From contig NZ_RQVN01000004.1 of assembly GCF_003992135.1 (NCBI RefSeq), forward strand, positions 1 through 64,000: a stretch of DNA of 64,000 bases. The letters run 5' to 3'. Made by a program: the position numbers and the translations under genes. The DNA is from Veillonella sp. VA142. Lineage in GTDB: Bacteria > Bacillota > Negativicutes > Veillonellales > Veillonellaceae. This document shows positions 45,452 through 54,034 of the stretch, in pieces. The notes below the pieces were generated by a model. That model made no database searches, had not been told where the DNA came from, and saw only the letters and a list, made by a program, of their open reading frames with translations. How positions within the stretch are numbered: the stretch's first letter is position 1; every line of letters begins with the position of its first letter.

Positions 45452-47074
45452 CTAAATATTTTTCTTAAATGGGCTATGTCCTACTGTGCCATGAGCACGT
45501 GTGGTTTCCACATCTGTAGGATGCCCTTTGGGAATACCAGCTGGATGGCCTCCCATTGGCACTCCTTCTGGATGTCCTTTTGGAACACCTGCTGGATGTC
45601 CGCTGGTACCTTGTGGATGTTTTGCAACACCTTCAGGTTGACCGCCTACATGTGGATGATCTTTTGGTTTTCCACCATGGTTTTGAGCTGCAATATTTTC
45701 ATGTAACAATGTGCTTTCACCCGTTAAGATATATTGCACAGCTTCGATAACTGTTTGTGTAATGTTCACATGCCAGAATCCACCAGCTGTTGTTAAGCGA
45801 TACAGAACACCATTATATTCCAATAAACCACGTATTACCCAAGTATCAAGCAACCAACGCAAGTCTTCTAATTTTGAATCCATTTCGATCAATGCATCTA
45901 AATTTAGAACACCTCGTTCCAAAGAACTTATCACATAGTTGGAGAAGTCTTGAAGTTCAGATTGTTTCATAAGAACCATAAATGGTTTTTTACCTTCTTC
46001 TACAAGGGCTTCATATGGAGGCAATACACGGTGTAACATTGTCATATATCCACCCAAATTACCACCAGCACCACAGCCAAATGGATACATTGGGTATCCC
46101 GCTTTTGCCATAGTATTGTACATAGACCGTTCACGTGGTGCACGACTCCAATGAGCTGCGCTTAAACGTGTGAAATCACGTTTCATCAAGTATTTGACAG
46201 CCGCTTCATACATCAAAGCTTGTTCTTTTGTAGTAGCAGCTGGACTTACTTTACCACGTTCAATTAAGCTTTGTAAATCACTATTTTCAAAGACATTCAA
46301 TTGATACAAGTCCATGCCATCTGCTGCAGATTGTTCAAGAAGTTTTAAATCTTCCATCCAAACATCCATTGTTTGGTCTGGTAACCCATAGATTAAATCC
46401 ACAATCACAGAACATTGTTGGTATGCCTTTAATTGTTCTAATCTAGATAATACTGTATCTTGATCATCTAAACGTCCTAATTGACGGCGTACATGAGTAT
46501 GGAAGGACTGTACTCCTAAGGACATACGGTTTACACCATGACTCATCCATACATCCATTTTTTCAGGAACCAAGTCGTGAATACGACCTTCTAATGTTAA
46601 TTCGTAGTCATTGGCCAACGGAAAGTATTCTTGGATGGCAGACAACATGCGTTTTGCATTGTTAGCAGATAAAGATGTAGGCGTACCACCACCAATAAAT
46701 ATAGTGTGAATCAAGCCATCACGAAACCGTGGTTGATCCGCCGCCATTTGCATCTCTTTTAAGAGCATATCTACATATTTATCTTCTACTTCTTGATTGG
46801 TAGCATGTTGATAGAATCCACAGTAGGTACATTTCGTCTGGCAGAACGGTATATGAATATACGCTGTTTGCATTTGTCCCGAAACAGGTGGTTGTTGCAT
46901 TAATTCATTCCAGACACGTTGTGCCTCATCTTTTTCTAAGGGGCGCCCACTTAGACCTGCATGTACTGCACGTTTGCTTGTAAATGCATGTGTTAACGGT
47001 GTTGCCGTATCAAAGCCTAATTGGATATTACGTTGTTCCTCCGACATGGAGTCAAATAAATCTTTTAAAGTCAT
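45452..47074 (-). CDS. hutW: HutW/ChuW-type radical SAM heme-degradation enzyme with His/Pro-rich tail
   Basis: HemW-like radical SAM protein of 540 residues. HIPFCQTKCTYCGFY (about residues 74-88) gives the CX3CX2C cluster motif, followed by FIGGGTPTSL, the SAM-binding region. Position behind exbB-exbD-tonB points to the HutW/ChuW class, which opens heme anaerobically to release iron, rather than the heme chaperone HemW. Residues 464-540 form a tail of HPxGxPKG-like repeats with ten histidines, foreign to the core family and probably metal- or heme-binding. Confidence 0.85.
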   Translation of the reverse strand: MTLKDLFDSMSEEQRNIQLGFDTATPLTHAFTSKRAVHAGLSGRPLEKDEAQRVWNELMQQPPVSGQMQTAYIHIPFCQTKCTYCGFYQHATNQEVEDKYVDMLLKEMQMAADQPRFRDGLIHTIFIGGGTPTSLSANNAKRMLSAIQEYFPLANDYELTLEGRIHDLVPEKMDVWMSHGVNRMSLGVQSFHTHVRRQLGRLDDQDTVLSRLEQLKAYQQCSVIVDLIYGLPDQTMDVWMEDLKLLEQSAADGMDLYQLNVFENSDLQSLIERGKVSPAATTKEQALMYEAAVKYLMKRDFTRLSAAHWSRAPRERSMYNTMAKAGYPMYPFGCGAGGNLGGYMTMLHRVLPPYEALVEEGKKPFMVLMKQSELQDFSNYVISSLERGVLNLDALIEMDSKLEDLRWLLDTWVIRGLLEYNGVLYRLTTAGGFWHVNITQTVIEAVQYILTGESTLLHENIAAQNHGGKPKDHPHVGGQPEGVAKHPQGTSGHPAGVPKGHPEGVPMGGHPAGIPKGHPTDVETTRAHGTVGHSPFKKNI

Positions 47075-47107
47075 AATTACTCCTGAATTATTTCTCGTGC
47101 TTTTGCA

Positions 47108-47881
47108 CTAATCACTATTCAATGTATAGTACACAGTGAATGTATTTGAAACTGCTGCCCCGCTACCATTTGGATAGTTCCCTATACCATAAACAACATC
47201 TTGGGTGTGACTATTTAAAATACCCGGGCCACCTCCTACAGAAACAGAGGCGATATTACCACTTGCATCAATGGTTACGCTCACTGTAACATTACCTTGT
47301 AGGTTACGCTTTACCGCCATAGCAGGGTATGTACCTTGTGCTCGGGCTTGTACAGTAGCCACAAATCCTGCCCAGTCAAACGGTGCATTACCTGATGTAG
47401 TACCTACACCATCTCCATTACCTCCGCCACTGCCAGAGCCGGATCCACCACCGCTACCAGGTCCATTACCGTTTCCATCTCCGGAGCCATTGCCGTTACC
47501 GTTGCCACCACCATTTCCTCCACCATTACCTTGATTGGTAGATGTACCATCAGTTGCCACTGTTGGTCCGTTTGTAGATATTGGCACATTCACAGCATTA
47601 TCCAATGGCACTGGAGATGATATACTTTGTTGCGCTGCTTGCACTTTAGCTTGTACAACTTCTTGTGAAAGTGGTTGAGGGAAAGATACTCCTCCACCGC
47701 CACCACCACCACCTGAAGAAACTTTTAAATCATCAGGTATGGACATATCAATCTCAAAAGCGTTTTCAGTTTGTTTATGCTCTACTACTGATACTAATGC
47801 AAGACCTAATACAACAGCTAGGATAATATGGACTACAACGGAGATTATGAAGGATTTTTTCCAGGAAATATATTGTTCCAT
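47108..47881 (-). CDS. tonB: TonB energy-transducing protein with glycine-rich linker
   Basis: Carries proton-motive-force energy from ExbBD to outer-membrane receptors. An N-terminal helix (about residues 11-32, with SVVVHII carrying the conserved Ser and His) is followed by an eight-Gly run (57-64), a Gly/Asn/Ser linker (118-160) and a C-terminal TonB domain with the YPAMAVKRNLQG motif (185-196). The usual Pro-Lys/Pro-Glu spacer is replaced by Gly. No TonB-dependent receptor lies in this window. Confidence 0.92.
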   Translation of the reverse strand: MEQYISWKKSFIISVVVHIILAVVLGLALVSVVEHKQTENAFEIDMSIPDDLKVSSGGGGGGGGVSFPQPLSQEVVQAKVQAAQQSISSPVPLDNAVNVPISTNGPTVATDGTSTNQGNGGGNGGGNGNGNGSGDGNGNGPGSGGGSGSGSGGGNGDGVGTTSGNAPFDWAGFVATVQARAQGTYPAMAVKRNLQGNVTVSVTIDASGNIASVSVGGGPGILNSHTQDVVYGIGNYPNGSGAAVSNTFTVYYTLNSD

Positions 47882-47893
47882 GTCTCATCCTTT

Positions 47894-48289
47894 CTAGCTA
47901 GCAGCAATTGAGAACTTCTTAACCCCAATCGTTTTTAGCATATCCATAATGGCAACCACAAATCCATGTTGTGTATTTTTATCGGCTTGTAATAGTACCG
48001 CTGTGTTTGGATTTTCTCCTACTTTGCTGGCAATGTAGTTACGAGCTTCATCAATACTATATGGTTTGGAGTCAATTAAAATATGACCTTCTTTATCTAA
48101 TGTTAAAATCACAGGGCTTTGTTTGACTTGCGTTGCTGATTGTGCTTGTGGTAATTGTACACCCAAGGACTTTTGTGCCACTGTTTCAATGCTGTTCATC
48201 ATAAAGAAAACGAGCAAGAAGAAAATGATATCAATCATTGGCACAATCATGAACTCAGGCTTCATTTTTAATCGACTATTTTGAAACAT
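47894..48289 (-). CDS. exbD: ExbD/TolR family biopolymer transport protein
   Basis: Proton-channel partner of ExbB. About 131 residues: one membrane helix (about 14-33) with the proton-bearing Asp in MIDIIFFLLVFFM, then a periplasmic domain of TolR/ExbD type (LDKEGHILID). The ATG at 48289 has GGAG 8 bases upstream; the gene overlaps exbB by 14 bases. Confidence 0.93.
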   Translation of the reverse strand: MFQNSRLKMKPEFMIVPMIDIIFFLLVFFMMNSIETVAQKSLGVQLPQAQSATQVKQSPVILTLDKEGHILIDSKPYSIDEARNYIASKVGENPNTAVLLQADKNTQHGFVVAIMDMLKTIGVKKFSIAAS

Positions 48290-48911
48290 GAGAATCACTC
48301 CATTGTTCTTTCATACCATTTAATAACACTACAGATAATGTCTCTGTATCATTGATGATAGCATCCATACGATGACTGAAATATGTGTAGACACAGAAAG
48401 ATAAAATCGCTACCAATAAACCCGTTGCTGTGGCAATCAAGGCTTCACCAACACCACCAGAGATGGCAGAGGCACCAGAACCACTATCTAAAACACTAAA
48501 GGTCCCAATCATACCAGACACGGTACCTAACAAACCTAATAGCGGAGAAATGGTTACGATAGCGCTTAAGTAGTCCAAGTGAATTTTTAAGTGCGATGCT
48601 TCGATCATCATTTGTTCAGAGAATGCATTTTTCATGCTTGTTTCTGTGTTAGAGTATGTCAAACCTGCATTCAAAATACGACCAGTTGCCGTTTGATTTG
48701 CCGCGCACAATTCTTTCGCTTTCACCCAGTCATTGTCTTTTACTGCAAAATATATATCATGGCTAAATTCTTTTAGCAATGCTGTATTCGCTTTGAAATA
48801 TGTATACCGTTCAATAGCAATAGCAATGACGATAATCGATAAAATTACCAATGGATACATCACTAATCCACCGCTGTTAAATAATTGTACAATGTATTTA
48901 AGGCTGTCCAT
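48276..48911 (-). CDS. exbB: ExbB/TolQ/MotA-type proton channel protein
   Basis: The 211-residue inner-membrane protein has three helices and the ExbB pattern (LSIIVIAIAIERY at the first helix; SPLLGLLGTVSGMIGTF between helices two and three). It forms the pentameric proton channel around ExbD. Its start lies 23 bases after a Fur-like box, so the exbB-exbD-tonB-hutW unit is probably iron-repressed. Confidence 0.93.
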   Translation of the reverse strand: MDSLKYIVQLFNSGGLVMYPLVILSIIVIAIAIERYTYFKANTALLKEFSHDIYFAVKDNDWVKAKELCAANQTATGRILNAGLTYSNTETSMKNAFSEQMMIEASHLKIHLDYLSAIVTISPLLGLLGTVSGMIGTFSVLDSGSGASAISGGVGEALIATATGLLVAILSFCVYTYFSHRMDAIINDTETLSVVLLNGMKEQWSDSHVSK

Positions 48912-48933
48912 GTTTTTACCTCCATTAAAAATA

Positions 48934-48948
48934 TGATAATATTTATCA
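48934..48948 (-). promoter_or_regulatory. Fur-like box upstream of exbB
   Basis: TGATAATATTTATCA matches the 7-1-7 Fur consensus TGATAATNATTATCA at all positions but one. It lies between the AraC-type gene and exbB, just downstream of an extended -10-like TGTTATGAT on minus, so a bound repressor would block initiation. Confidence 0.75.
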
Positions 48949-49001
48949 GCTTGTAGCCATCATAACAGATTAAATACTTTTAAATCTACTCTAAAAAGCT
49001 T

Positions 49002-50003
49002 CTATTCAATCCATTCCGACATTTTATTTTTCTTTCTATACTCACTAGGCTTATATCCTGTAATAATCCGAAATGCTTCCGCAAATTTACTAGCATTCTC
49101 ATATCCATATCGATTAGCTATACTGAGAATACTATCATCTGTATTTCTTAAATCTTTTGAGGCTTCCTTGATTCGCATATATTTAAAATACTGATGGATG
49201 CTAGTACCATAAATTCCTTTAAAACATTTTTTTAATGCTGTCGGTGATAATCCATATGTTTTTGACAATTCATCAATAGTCGGTTTTTGGTGTAAATTCT
49301 TCATCAAAAATTCATGCATACGTTTCACACTTTCTACATGTTTTCGTTCAAAGTATGGCATGCAGCAATTATAATCCGATGTAATAGTGCTTAATAACAA
49401 TATGATTTCCATACATTTCAGTTGAAATAAGTTAGGCATTACTTCCTCTGGTACATCATATAAACTTTTAAAAATTTCACTTAATCGAGATTCCCTACGA
49501 CAAACAAAACCAAATTCGAATTCCTGACAAAACCGGTTGCACACGTCCCTCAGATCGATGAGATCATGACCTACAAACTTATTCACCATCTCTTGAGCCT
49601 TAGGGATATAAATAGATAAATTGATACCTTTGTAATAAGAGGTAGGAAACTTTGTAGAGTGCACATAACTAGGAGATTCTTTCCACCCTACAGAAATATC
49701 ATTTTCATCCATATATAAAACTTTTCCGTTGTCAAAGGCACACTCAATGCGCCCTTCTTTACAATAATGGATTTCGAACATACCTTCCAATGGCTTCGCA
49801 CGATGACGAACTTCTTTCATAGTTACCTCTTGAAAGGTTAATTCTACGCCACCGAATACAGGATAGCTACGCATCTTTGCTTTCCCTTGTGAAGTATTCA
49901 TCTCATAAATAGTTCCGTGTTCCACCTTTGTACTAGATAGTAAATCCAAGTCCATCACTTTCATTTTAAACGTTTCAAAAGTATTCATACGATTTTGACT
50001 CAT
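49002..50003 (-). CDS. AraC/XylS family transcriptional regulator
   Basis: About 333 residues. The C-terminal 100 residues hold two helix-turn-helix motifs (PTIDELSKTYGLSPTALKKCFKGIYG and SILSIANRYGYENASKFAEAF regions) typical of AraC family; the N-terminal 230 residues are an uncharacterised sensor domain. Layout resembles iron regulators such as PchR/YbtA-type, which bind siderophores or heme, and adjacency to exbB supports that role by inference. I set the start at 50003 behind AAAAGGAGG; an upstream GTG lies inside a terminator hairpin. Confidence 0.88.
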   Translation of the reverse strand: MSQNRMNTFETFKMKVMDLDLLSSTKVEHGTIYEMNTSQGKAKMRSYPVFGGVELTFQEVTMKEVRHRAKPLEGMFEIHYCKEGRIECAFDNGKVLYMDENDISVGWKESPSYVHSTKFPTSYYKGINLSIYIPKAQEMVNKFVGHDLIDLRDVCNRFCQEFEFGFVCRRESRLSEIFKSLYDVPEEVMPNLFQLKCMEIILLLSTITSDYNCCMPYFERKHVESVKRMHEFLMKNLHQKPTIDELSKTYGLSPTALKKCFKGIYGTSIHQYFKYMRIKEASKDLRNTDDSILSIANRYGYENASKFAEAFRIITGYKPSEYRKKNKMSEWIE

Positions 50004-50013
50004 GTTCCTCCTT

Positions 50014-50058
50014 TTAAAAAAGCCCATTTGTCGTTTCACAAAACTAACAAATGGGCTT
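50014..50058 (-). terminator. terminator hairpin in the leader of the AraC-type gene
   Basis: On minus, AAGCCCATTTGT (50058-50047) pairs perfectly with ACAAATGGGCTT (50031-50020) and is followed by TTTT, then the AAAAGGAGG ribosome binding site 13 bases before the ATG. A strong terminator between promoter and gene implies attenuation or antitermination control. Confidence 0.8.
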
Positions 50059-50107
50059 CTTGCCGAACTACATTGCCTACTGCACCTGAGTATTACTTCT
50101 TACACTT

Positions 50108-50137
50108 ATTATATTTATAATCAGTAATGATTGTCAA
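50108..50137 (-). promoter_or_regulatory. promoter of the AraC-type gene
   Basis: On minus, TTGACA (-35, 50132-50137) and TATAAT (-10, 50108-50113) are both perfect consensus boxes with an 18-base spacer. The spacer holds the dyad AATCA-TTAC-TGATT. Transcription would start near 50101, giving a leader of about 100 bases. Between this promoter and 50289 the sequence is AT-rich and shows no gene. Confidence 0.85.
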
Positions 50138-50289
50138 TATTTAATTTGTCTATTTAGATTATTATGAAATATATCAATCAGTTTCAATTCGCATAATATT
50201 CCGAAATTACAATAAATAACTCCTATAAAAAATAATTTTTATTCTTTAATTTAAAAATGTCTTTTTAGTTTATCCTTTTTTAATTTTGA

Positions 50290-51618
50290 TTATTTTCCCA
50301 AAATTTGTTTCACTAAGTTAGTCACATAGTCTGATGGGTTTCCACCTGCTTTCATTTTCTGTGAAACTTGAGGAATCAATAGAAATCTAACTGGTAAATT
50401 CGACGCTCCTGGTGACATGTACTCTAATAGTAAGTCTTCTGGTTTATCAAATTCATCTAATAACTGGGTATCATAAATAGTTTGGTGTCCTAAATACGGC
50501 CCTTTCACAGGTACATCATAAGTACGCGTACCTTTAGAAGATGTAAGCCTAAATGTACCACTAAACGCACCTCCTAAAGGATTAAAATACAAGGCATACG
50601 GTGTTTTCCCTTCTGTATGCAACACGTATACATTGGAAACACCATAATTTCCCTTATTTTTTACCACCTTACCATTTGTCGTTTCATCAACACCGCTAAT
50701 GAAAGCATCTTCTCGGTCATTGGCAATTTCAAAGCTTGCCGGCCCTGCATCACTATTAAACTGAGGTTCCACTATATGGAATCGACGCATACCTTCATAC
50801 GTGCCACGCAACTCTACATCATCCATAGGGTGAATTGGCAATAAAGGCAAGCCATACGTAACGGTTGACTTAGGTTCCATCACCGCCACGGACGCATATA
50901 CTGGTTCCGTAGTTGAGAAATCAATAATGCCACTGAATAAATCATCTTGCTTCATTAGGACTTTTTCCAATTCAGTAAATATAGGACGCACTTCCCCAGG
51001 GCGCAATACAAATTCTGTACCACTAGTATCGTGTGATACTAAAGAAATACTTCGTGATGTGGCATCCTTTTCAATTTCTTCTTCGATTCTTTTTGCCTTT
51101 ATTTTCTTCGATTGTGCAAGGTTCCCTTTTTCTTGTTTAATATCTTTTTTCATCACTTTAGAACGAACAGGAATATTGACTCCTTCTTGTGCCCACGTTC
51201 CCAAATTTAATTGTGAAGTAGCGATTTCTTTTTTTGAAAGCTCTCGTCCTACTTTAAAATAGTCTGAATTTGGTTTTGCATAGATAGCTCGCTTAATCTC
51301 TACAAATGCAGGAGCATTCCCCTTATTTTCCAGCAAAATCCCAACTTTCATAGGTGCTGTTTGTTCGTTCACATGGTAAAAGTAAATACGACTTTTCCCA
51401 TGAAGTGTGCCAGCTGCTACAATTCCTGGTTCTTTCACATATTCAGGACTATCTGACAACAATAATGTATCTACCTCTTTTACAGTTTTCACGGTTAAGG
51501 GGGTAAATGTATAGTCATCAATATTGACAGTTTTTGGCGCTTGTCCATAGGTAGTACCTAATTCTAATAAGGCTAGTACACTCCCTATTAACCACCGTTT
51601 CCATTGTGTTGTTTTCAT
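50290..51618 (-). CDS. unrecognised secreted protein after whiA
   Basis: No family recognised. The 442-residue protein has a signal peptide (cleavage near residue 25, TTYGQA), beta-rich N- and C-terminal regions (RIYFYHVNEQTAPMKVGILL; GTFRLTSSKGTRTYDVPV) and a Lys/Glu-rich, probably helical insert around residues 155-190. It should reach the periplasm or cell surface. It is placed 16 bases downstream of whiA in the rapZ-yvcK-whiA unit, with no clear terminator after it. Confidence 0.75.
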   Translation of the reverse strand: MKTTQWKRWLIGSVLALLELGTTYGQAPKTVNIDDYTFTPLTVKTVKEVDTLLLSDSPEYVKEPGIVAAGTLHGKSRIYFYHVNEQTAPMKVGILLENKGNAPAFVEIKRAIYAKPNSDYFKVGRELSKKEIATSQLNLGTWAQEGVNIPVRSKVMKKDIKQEKGNLAQSKKIKAKRIEEEIEKDATSRSISLVSHDTSGTEFVLRPGEVRPIFTELEKVLMKQDDLFSGIIDFSTTEPVYASVAVMEPKSTVTYGLPLLPIHPMDDVELRGTYEGMRRFHIVEPQFNSDAGPASFEIANDREDAFISGVDETTNGKVVKNKGNYGVSNVYVLHTEGKTPYALYFNPLGGAFSGTFRLTSSKGTRTYDVPVKGPYLGHQTIYDTQLLDEFDKPEDLLLEYMSPGASNLPVRFLLIPQVSQKMKAGGNPSDYVTNLVKQILGK

Positions 51619-51634
51619 TATTTTTATAGTTCCT

Positions 51635-52588
51635 CTATTCTATCATTAGCCCTTCTGGCTCCCATTGTAAGGCGATAGCTTCTAATTTACGTAAACGATG
51701 TCCAATACCAGATTTTGTCAATTCCCGCTTGTATTTTGCTTCATAGGCATCCACCAATTCTTGCAAACTACCATCTGGGAATTCCTGGCGTAATATAGCT
51801 ACCTCATAGAGACGAATTGGCAAGGAGTCTAAGCCTTGATGTTTATCAATGATACGTATCGCATCTAGCTGACGTACCGCTGCATTCACTGTTTTTTGTA
51901 GGTTAGCTGTTTCACAGTTTACTTGTCGATTGATAGTGTTACGAACATCTTTCATAATACGCACATTTTCAAAGTTCATCAGTGCTGATTGTGCCCCCAT
52001 AATTTGTAAACAGGACGTCACCGCATCACCTTCTTTTAAATACACTACAAACTCTTCTTTGCGCTCTACCTTCCGAGCATTGAGCCGGAACATTTTTAAG
52101 ACTCGAATAATTTGATCAGCAAAATTTTCTTTCGTCGTCATAAACTCTAGATGATAATCACTTTGCGGTTTATTCACAGAACCACAGCCAAGAAAAGCTC
52201 CTCGCAAAAAGGCTCGTCTGGACTCCATATCTTTTAACCATGCATCGGGAATCATAGCATCTACAGGCCATAATTGTAACTCTTCCAAGGCAAGGCGGCT
52301 TGGATCTGTGGGCTCTACCGTTAAGGTATACATATTTTTTTTACGCAAATTTAGCCCTTTACGCACTAGCACAGAGGTAGGCAAATCGTATTGTTCTTTG
52401 ATGATACCTAATACCCGTCTAGCTACAGCATTATTAGCCGTTACCAAACGCACCCCTACACGACCCTGCATCCCTAATAAAATGGACCCACCCATCCGTA
52501 ATAAACAAGAGGCCTCTACCTTGGATGCCCATGCATCTTCTGTTTTAAATTGGCATAATTCATTTTTTACATCTTCTGCAAATGACAT
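51635..52588 (-). CDS. whiA: WhiA family DNA-binding protein
   Basis: WhiA combines a LAGLIDADG-homing-endonuclease-like N-terminal domain (GGSILLGMQGRVGVRLVTAN; FLRGAFLGCGSVNKP) with a C-terminal helix-turn-helix (RQEFPDGSLQELVDAY...LTKSGIGHRLRKLEAIA). It regulates cell division or chromosome segregation in Gram-positives. The start at 52588 follows AAGGAGAGG; a longer reading would add 19 residues without family match. The rapZ-yvcK-whiA order is the conserved Firmicutes arrangement. Confidence 0.95.
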   Translation of the reverse strand: MSFAEDVKNELCQFKTEDAWASKVEASCLLRMGGSILLGMQGRVGVRLVTANNAVARRVLGIIKEQYDLPTSVLVRKGLNLRKKNMYTLTVEPTDPSRLALEELQLWPVDAMIPDAWLKDMESRRAFLRGAFLGCGSVNKPQSDYHLEFMTTKENFADQIIRVLKMFRLNARKVERKEEFVVYLKEGDAVTSCLQIMGAQSALMNFENVRIMKDVRNTINRQVNCETANLQKTVNAAVRQLDAIRIIDKHQGLDSLPIRLYEVAILRQEFPDGSLQELVDAYEAKYKRELTKSGIGHRLRKLEAIALQWEPEGLMIE

Positions 52589-52647
52589 AGCCTCTCCTTT
52601 TCTATTTCTACTAGAAAATAGAGCCTCTAGAGGCTCTACTTTCATAC

Positions 52648-53997
52648 TTAATGATCTTCTCGTTGTAAGTAATATTCTAAAATGTGTGGTTCAATATCGC
52701 TTTGTAGGGCATAGACTACATCCATGACTACCTTCGCTAACCGTTCAGAATTATGAACTGCTTTATCTTGACTATCTACTAAATTTGCACGAATGGTACG
52801 AATCCCCATAGATTGCAATACATCCATATCTACTTCTACTGGTTTTTGTCCAGCTTGTTTGTAATGTTTTAGCGTAGCATCTTGAATTCGATTGTCATTC
52901 ACTAACACTGTATCGATAATCCCCACTTCACTGTGAGCTTCAATGGCTTTCACATGGTCAGATACTGTATAGCCATCTGTTTCACCAGGCTGTGTCATCA
53001 CATTACAAATATACATCTTAGCAGCCTTAGAATTCGCAATATGATCTGCTACTTTATCAATGAGTAGGTTTGGCATAACAGAAGTATATAAACTGCCAGG
53101 GCCTAAAATAATGGCATCTGCTTCATCGATAGCTTGCAAAGCCGCGCCTACAGGCGACGGCCTATGTGGCTCCGTGTATACTTTTGCTATAGGTTTCCCA
53201 CCATAAGGAATATTACTCTCTCCTTCAACAACAGTACCATCTGTTAATTCTGCAATGAGCTTTATTTCCTCCGTAGATGATGGAATGACCCGACCACGGA
53301 CCTGTAGAATTTTGCTAGATGCCTCAAGGGCTTTTTCTACATCATCGTTCAAAACTTGAGTCATAGCGGTTAAAAACAAGTTGCCAAAACTATGTCCAGA
53401 CAATTCTGCACCCTTTGTAAAACGATATTGAAAGAGCTCTTCCATGAGTCCTTCTTTTTCTGCTAAGGCTACTAAACAGTTGCGCAAATCTCCAGGAGCA
53501 ATCATCTGAAAATCTTCCCGCAAACGCCCAGAAGAACCTCCGTCATCTGCTACCGTCACGATAGCCGTTAAATTTGTAGTTTTACTTTTTAACCCTCGCA
53601 ATAGCATAGACAATCCTGTGCCACCACCGATAACTACGATTTTTGGCCCTTGTCCTAAGCGAATTTTTTCAAAAATATAATCGCTCACACCGTCTTCTGT
53701 ATTTGGCAAAATAGCATTCACTATAGTTTGAATCAGTTTGCGTATACCCCACAACATGGCTACTATTCCCGCCACAATGCCTGCCAAGCCAAGACTAGCT
53801 ATGACGGTATAATTATAGGATCCTGTGAGATGAAATAAAAATTCTAAGAAAATATCTTCAAAGTTGCTAATCCACTGGTAGTTCATCATCATAAGGACAC
53901 CCACTACCAGCCAAATCGTGCCTAAAGAAAATAGGAATAGCCACCGCTTAATATTAATGCCTGGTGCAAACCAGCGCATCCAATTATTATGTTTCAT
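52648..53997 (-). CDS. yvcK: YvcK/GlmR (gluconeogenesis factor, CofD-like) with membrane anchor
   Basis: The CofD-like domain begins with KIVVIGGGTGLSMLLRGLK (about residues 117-135) and has TVADDGGSSGRLRED; in Bacillus it binds UDP-GlcNAc and stimulates GlmS. The first 90 residues add two membrane helices absent from Bacillus YvcK. The ATG at 53997 has no ribosome binding site; AAAGGAG lies ideally (7 bases) before an in-frame ATT at 54018, which could be the real start and would add 7 residues. Confidence 0.92.
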   Translation of the reverse strand: MKHNNWMRWFAPGINIKRWLFLFSLGTIWLVVGVLMMMNYQWISNFEDIFLEFLFHLTGSYNYTVIASLGLAGIVAGIVAMLWGIRKLIQTIVNAILPNTEDGVSDYIFEKIRLGQGPKIVVIGGGTGLSMLLRGLKSKTTNLTAIVTVADDGGSSGRLREDFQMIAPGDLRNCLVALAEKEGLMEELFQYRFTKGAELSGHSFGNLFLTAMTQVLNDDVEKALEASSKILQVRGRVIPSSTEEIKLIAELTDGTVVEGESNIPYGGKPIAKVYTEPHRPSPVGAALQAIDEADAIILGPGSLYTSVMPNLLIDKVADHIANSKAAKMYICNVMTQPGETDGYTVSDHVKAIEAHSEVGIIDTVLVNDNRIQDATLKHYKQAGQKPVEVDMDVLQSMGIRTIRANLVDSQDKAVHNSERLAKVVMDVVYALQSDIEPHILEYYLQREDH

Positions 53998-54034
53998 AGG
54001 CTTGAGAGACGAAGGAATCGTCCCACTCCTTTCT

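Noticed and set aside
45452..47074. Heme chaperone HemW (oxygen-independent coproporphyrinogen oxidase-like)
   Set aside because: The radical SAM core is shared, but the linkage to exbB-exbD-tonB, the greater length and the extra tail favour the HutW/ChuW class.
47271..47534. Plus-strand Pro-rich ORF opposite tonB
   Set aside because: The proline run is only the reverse complement of the Gly-rich tonB linker codons.
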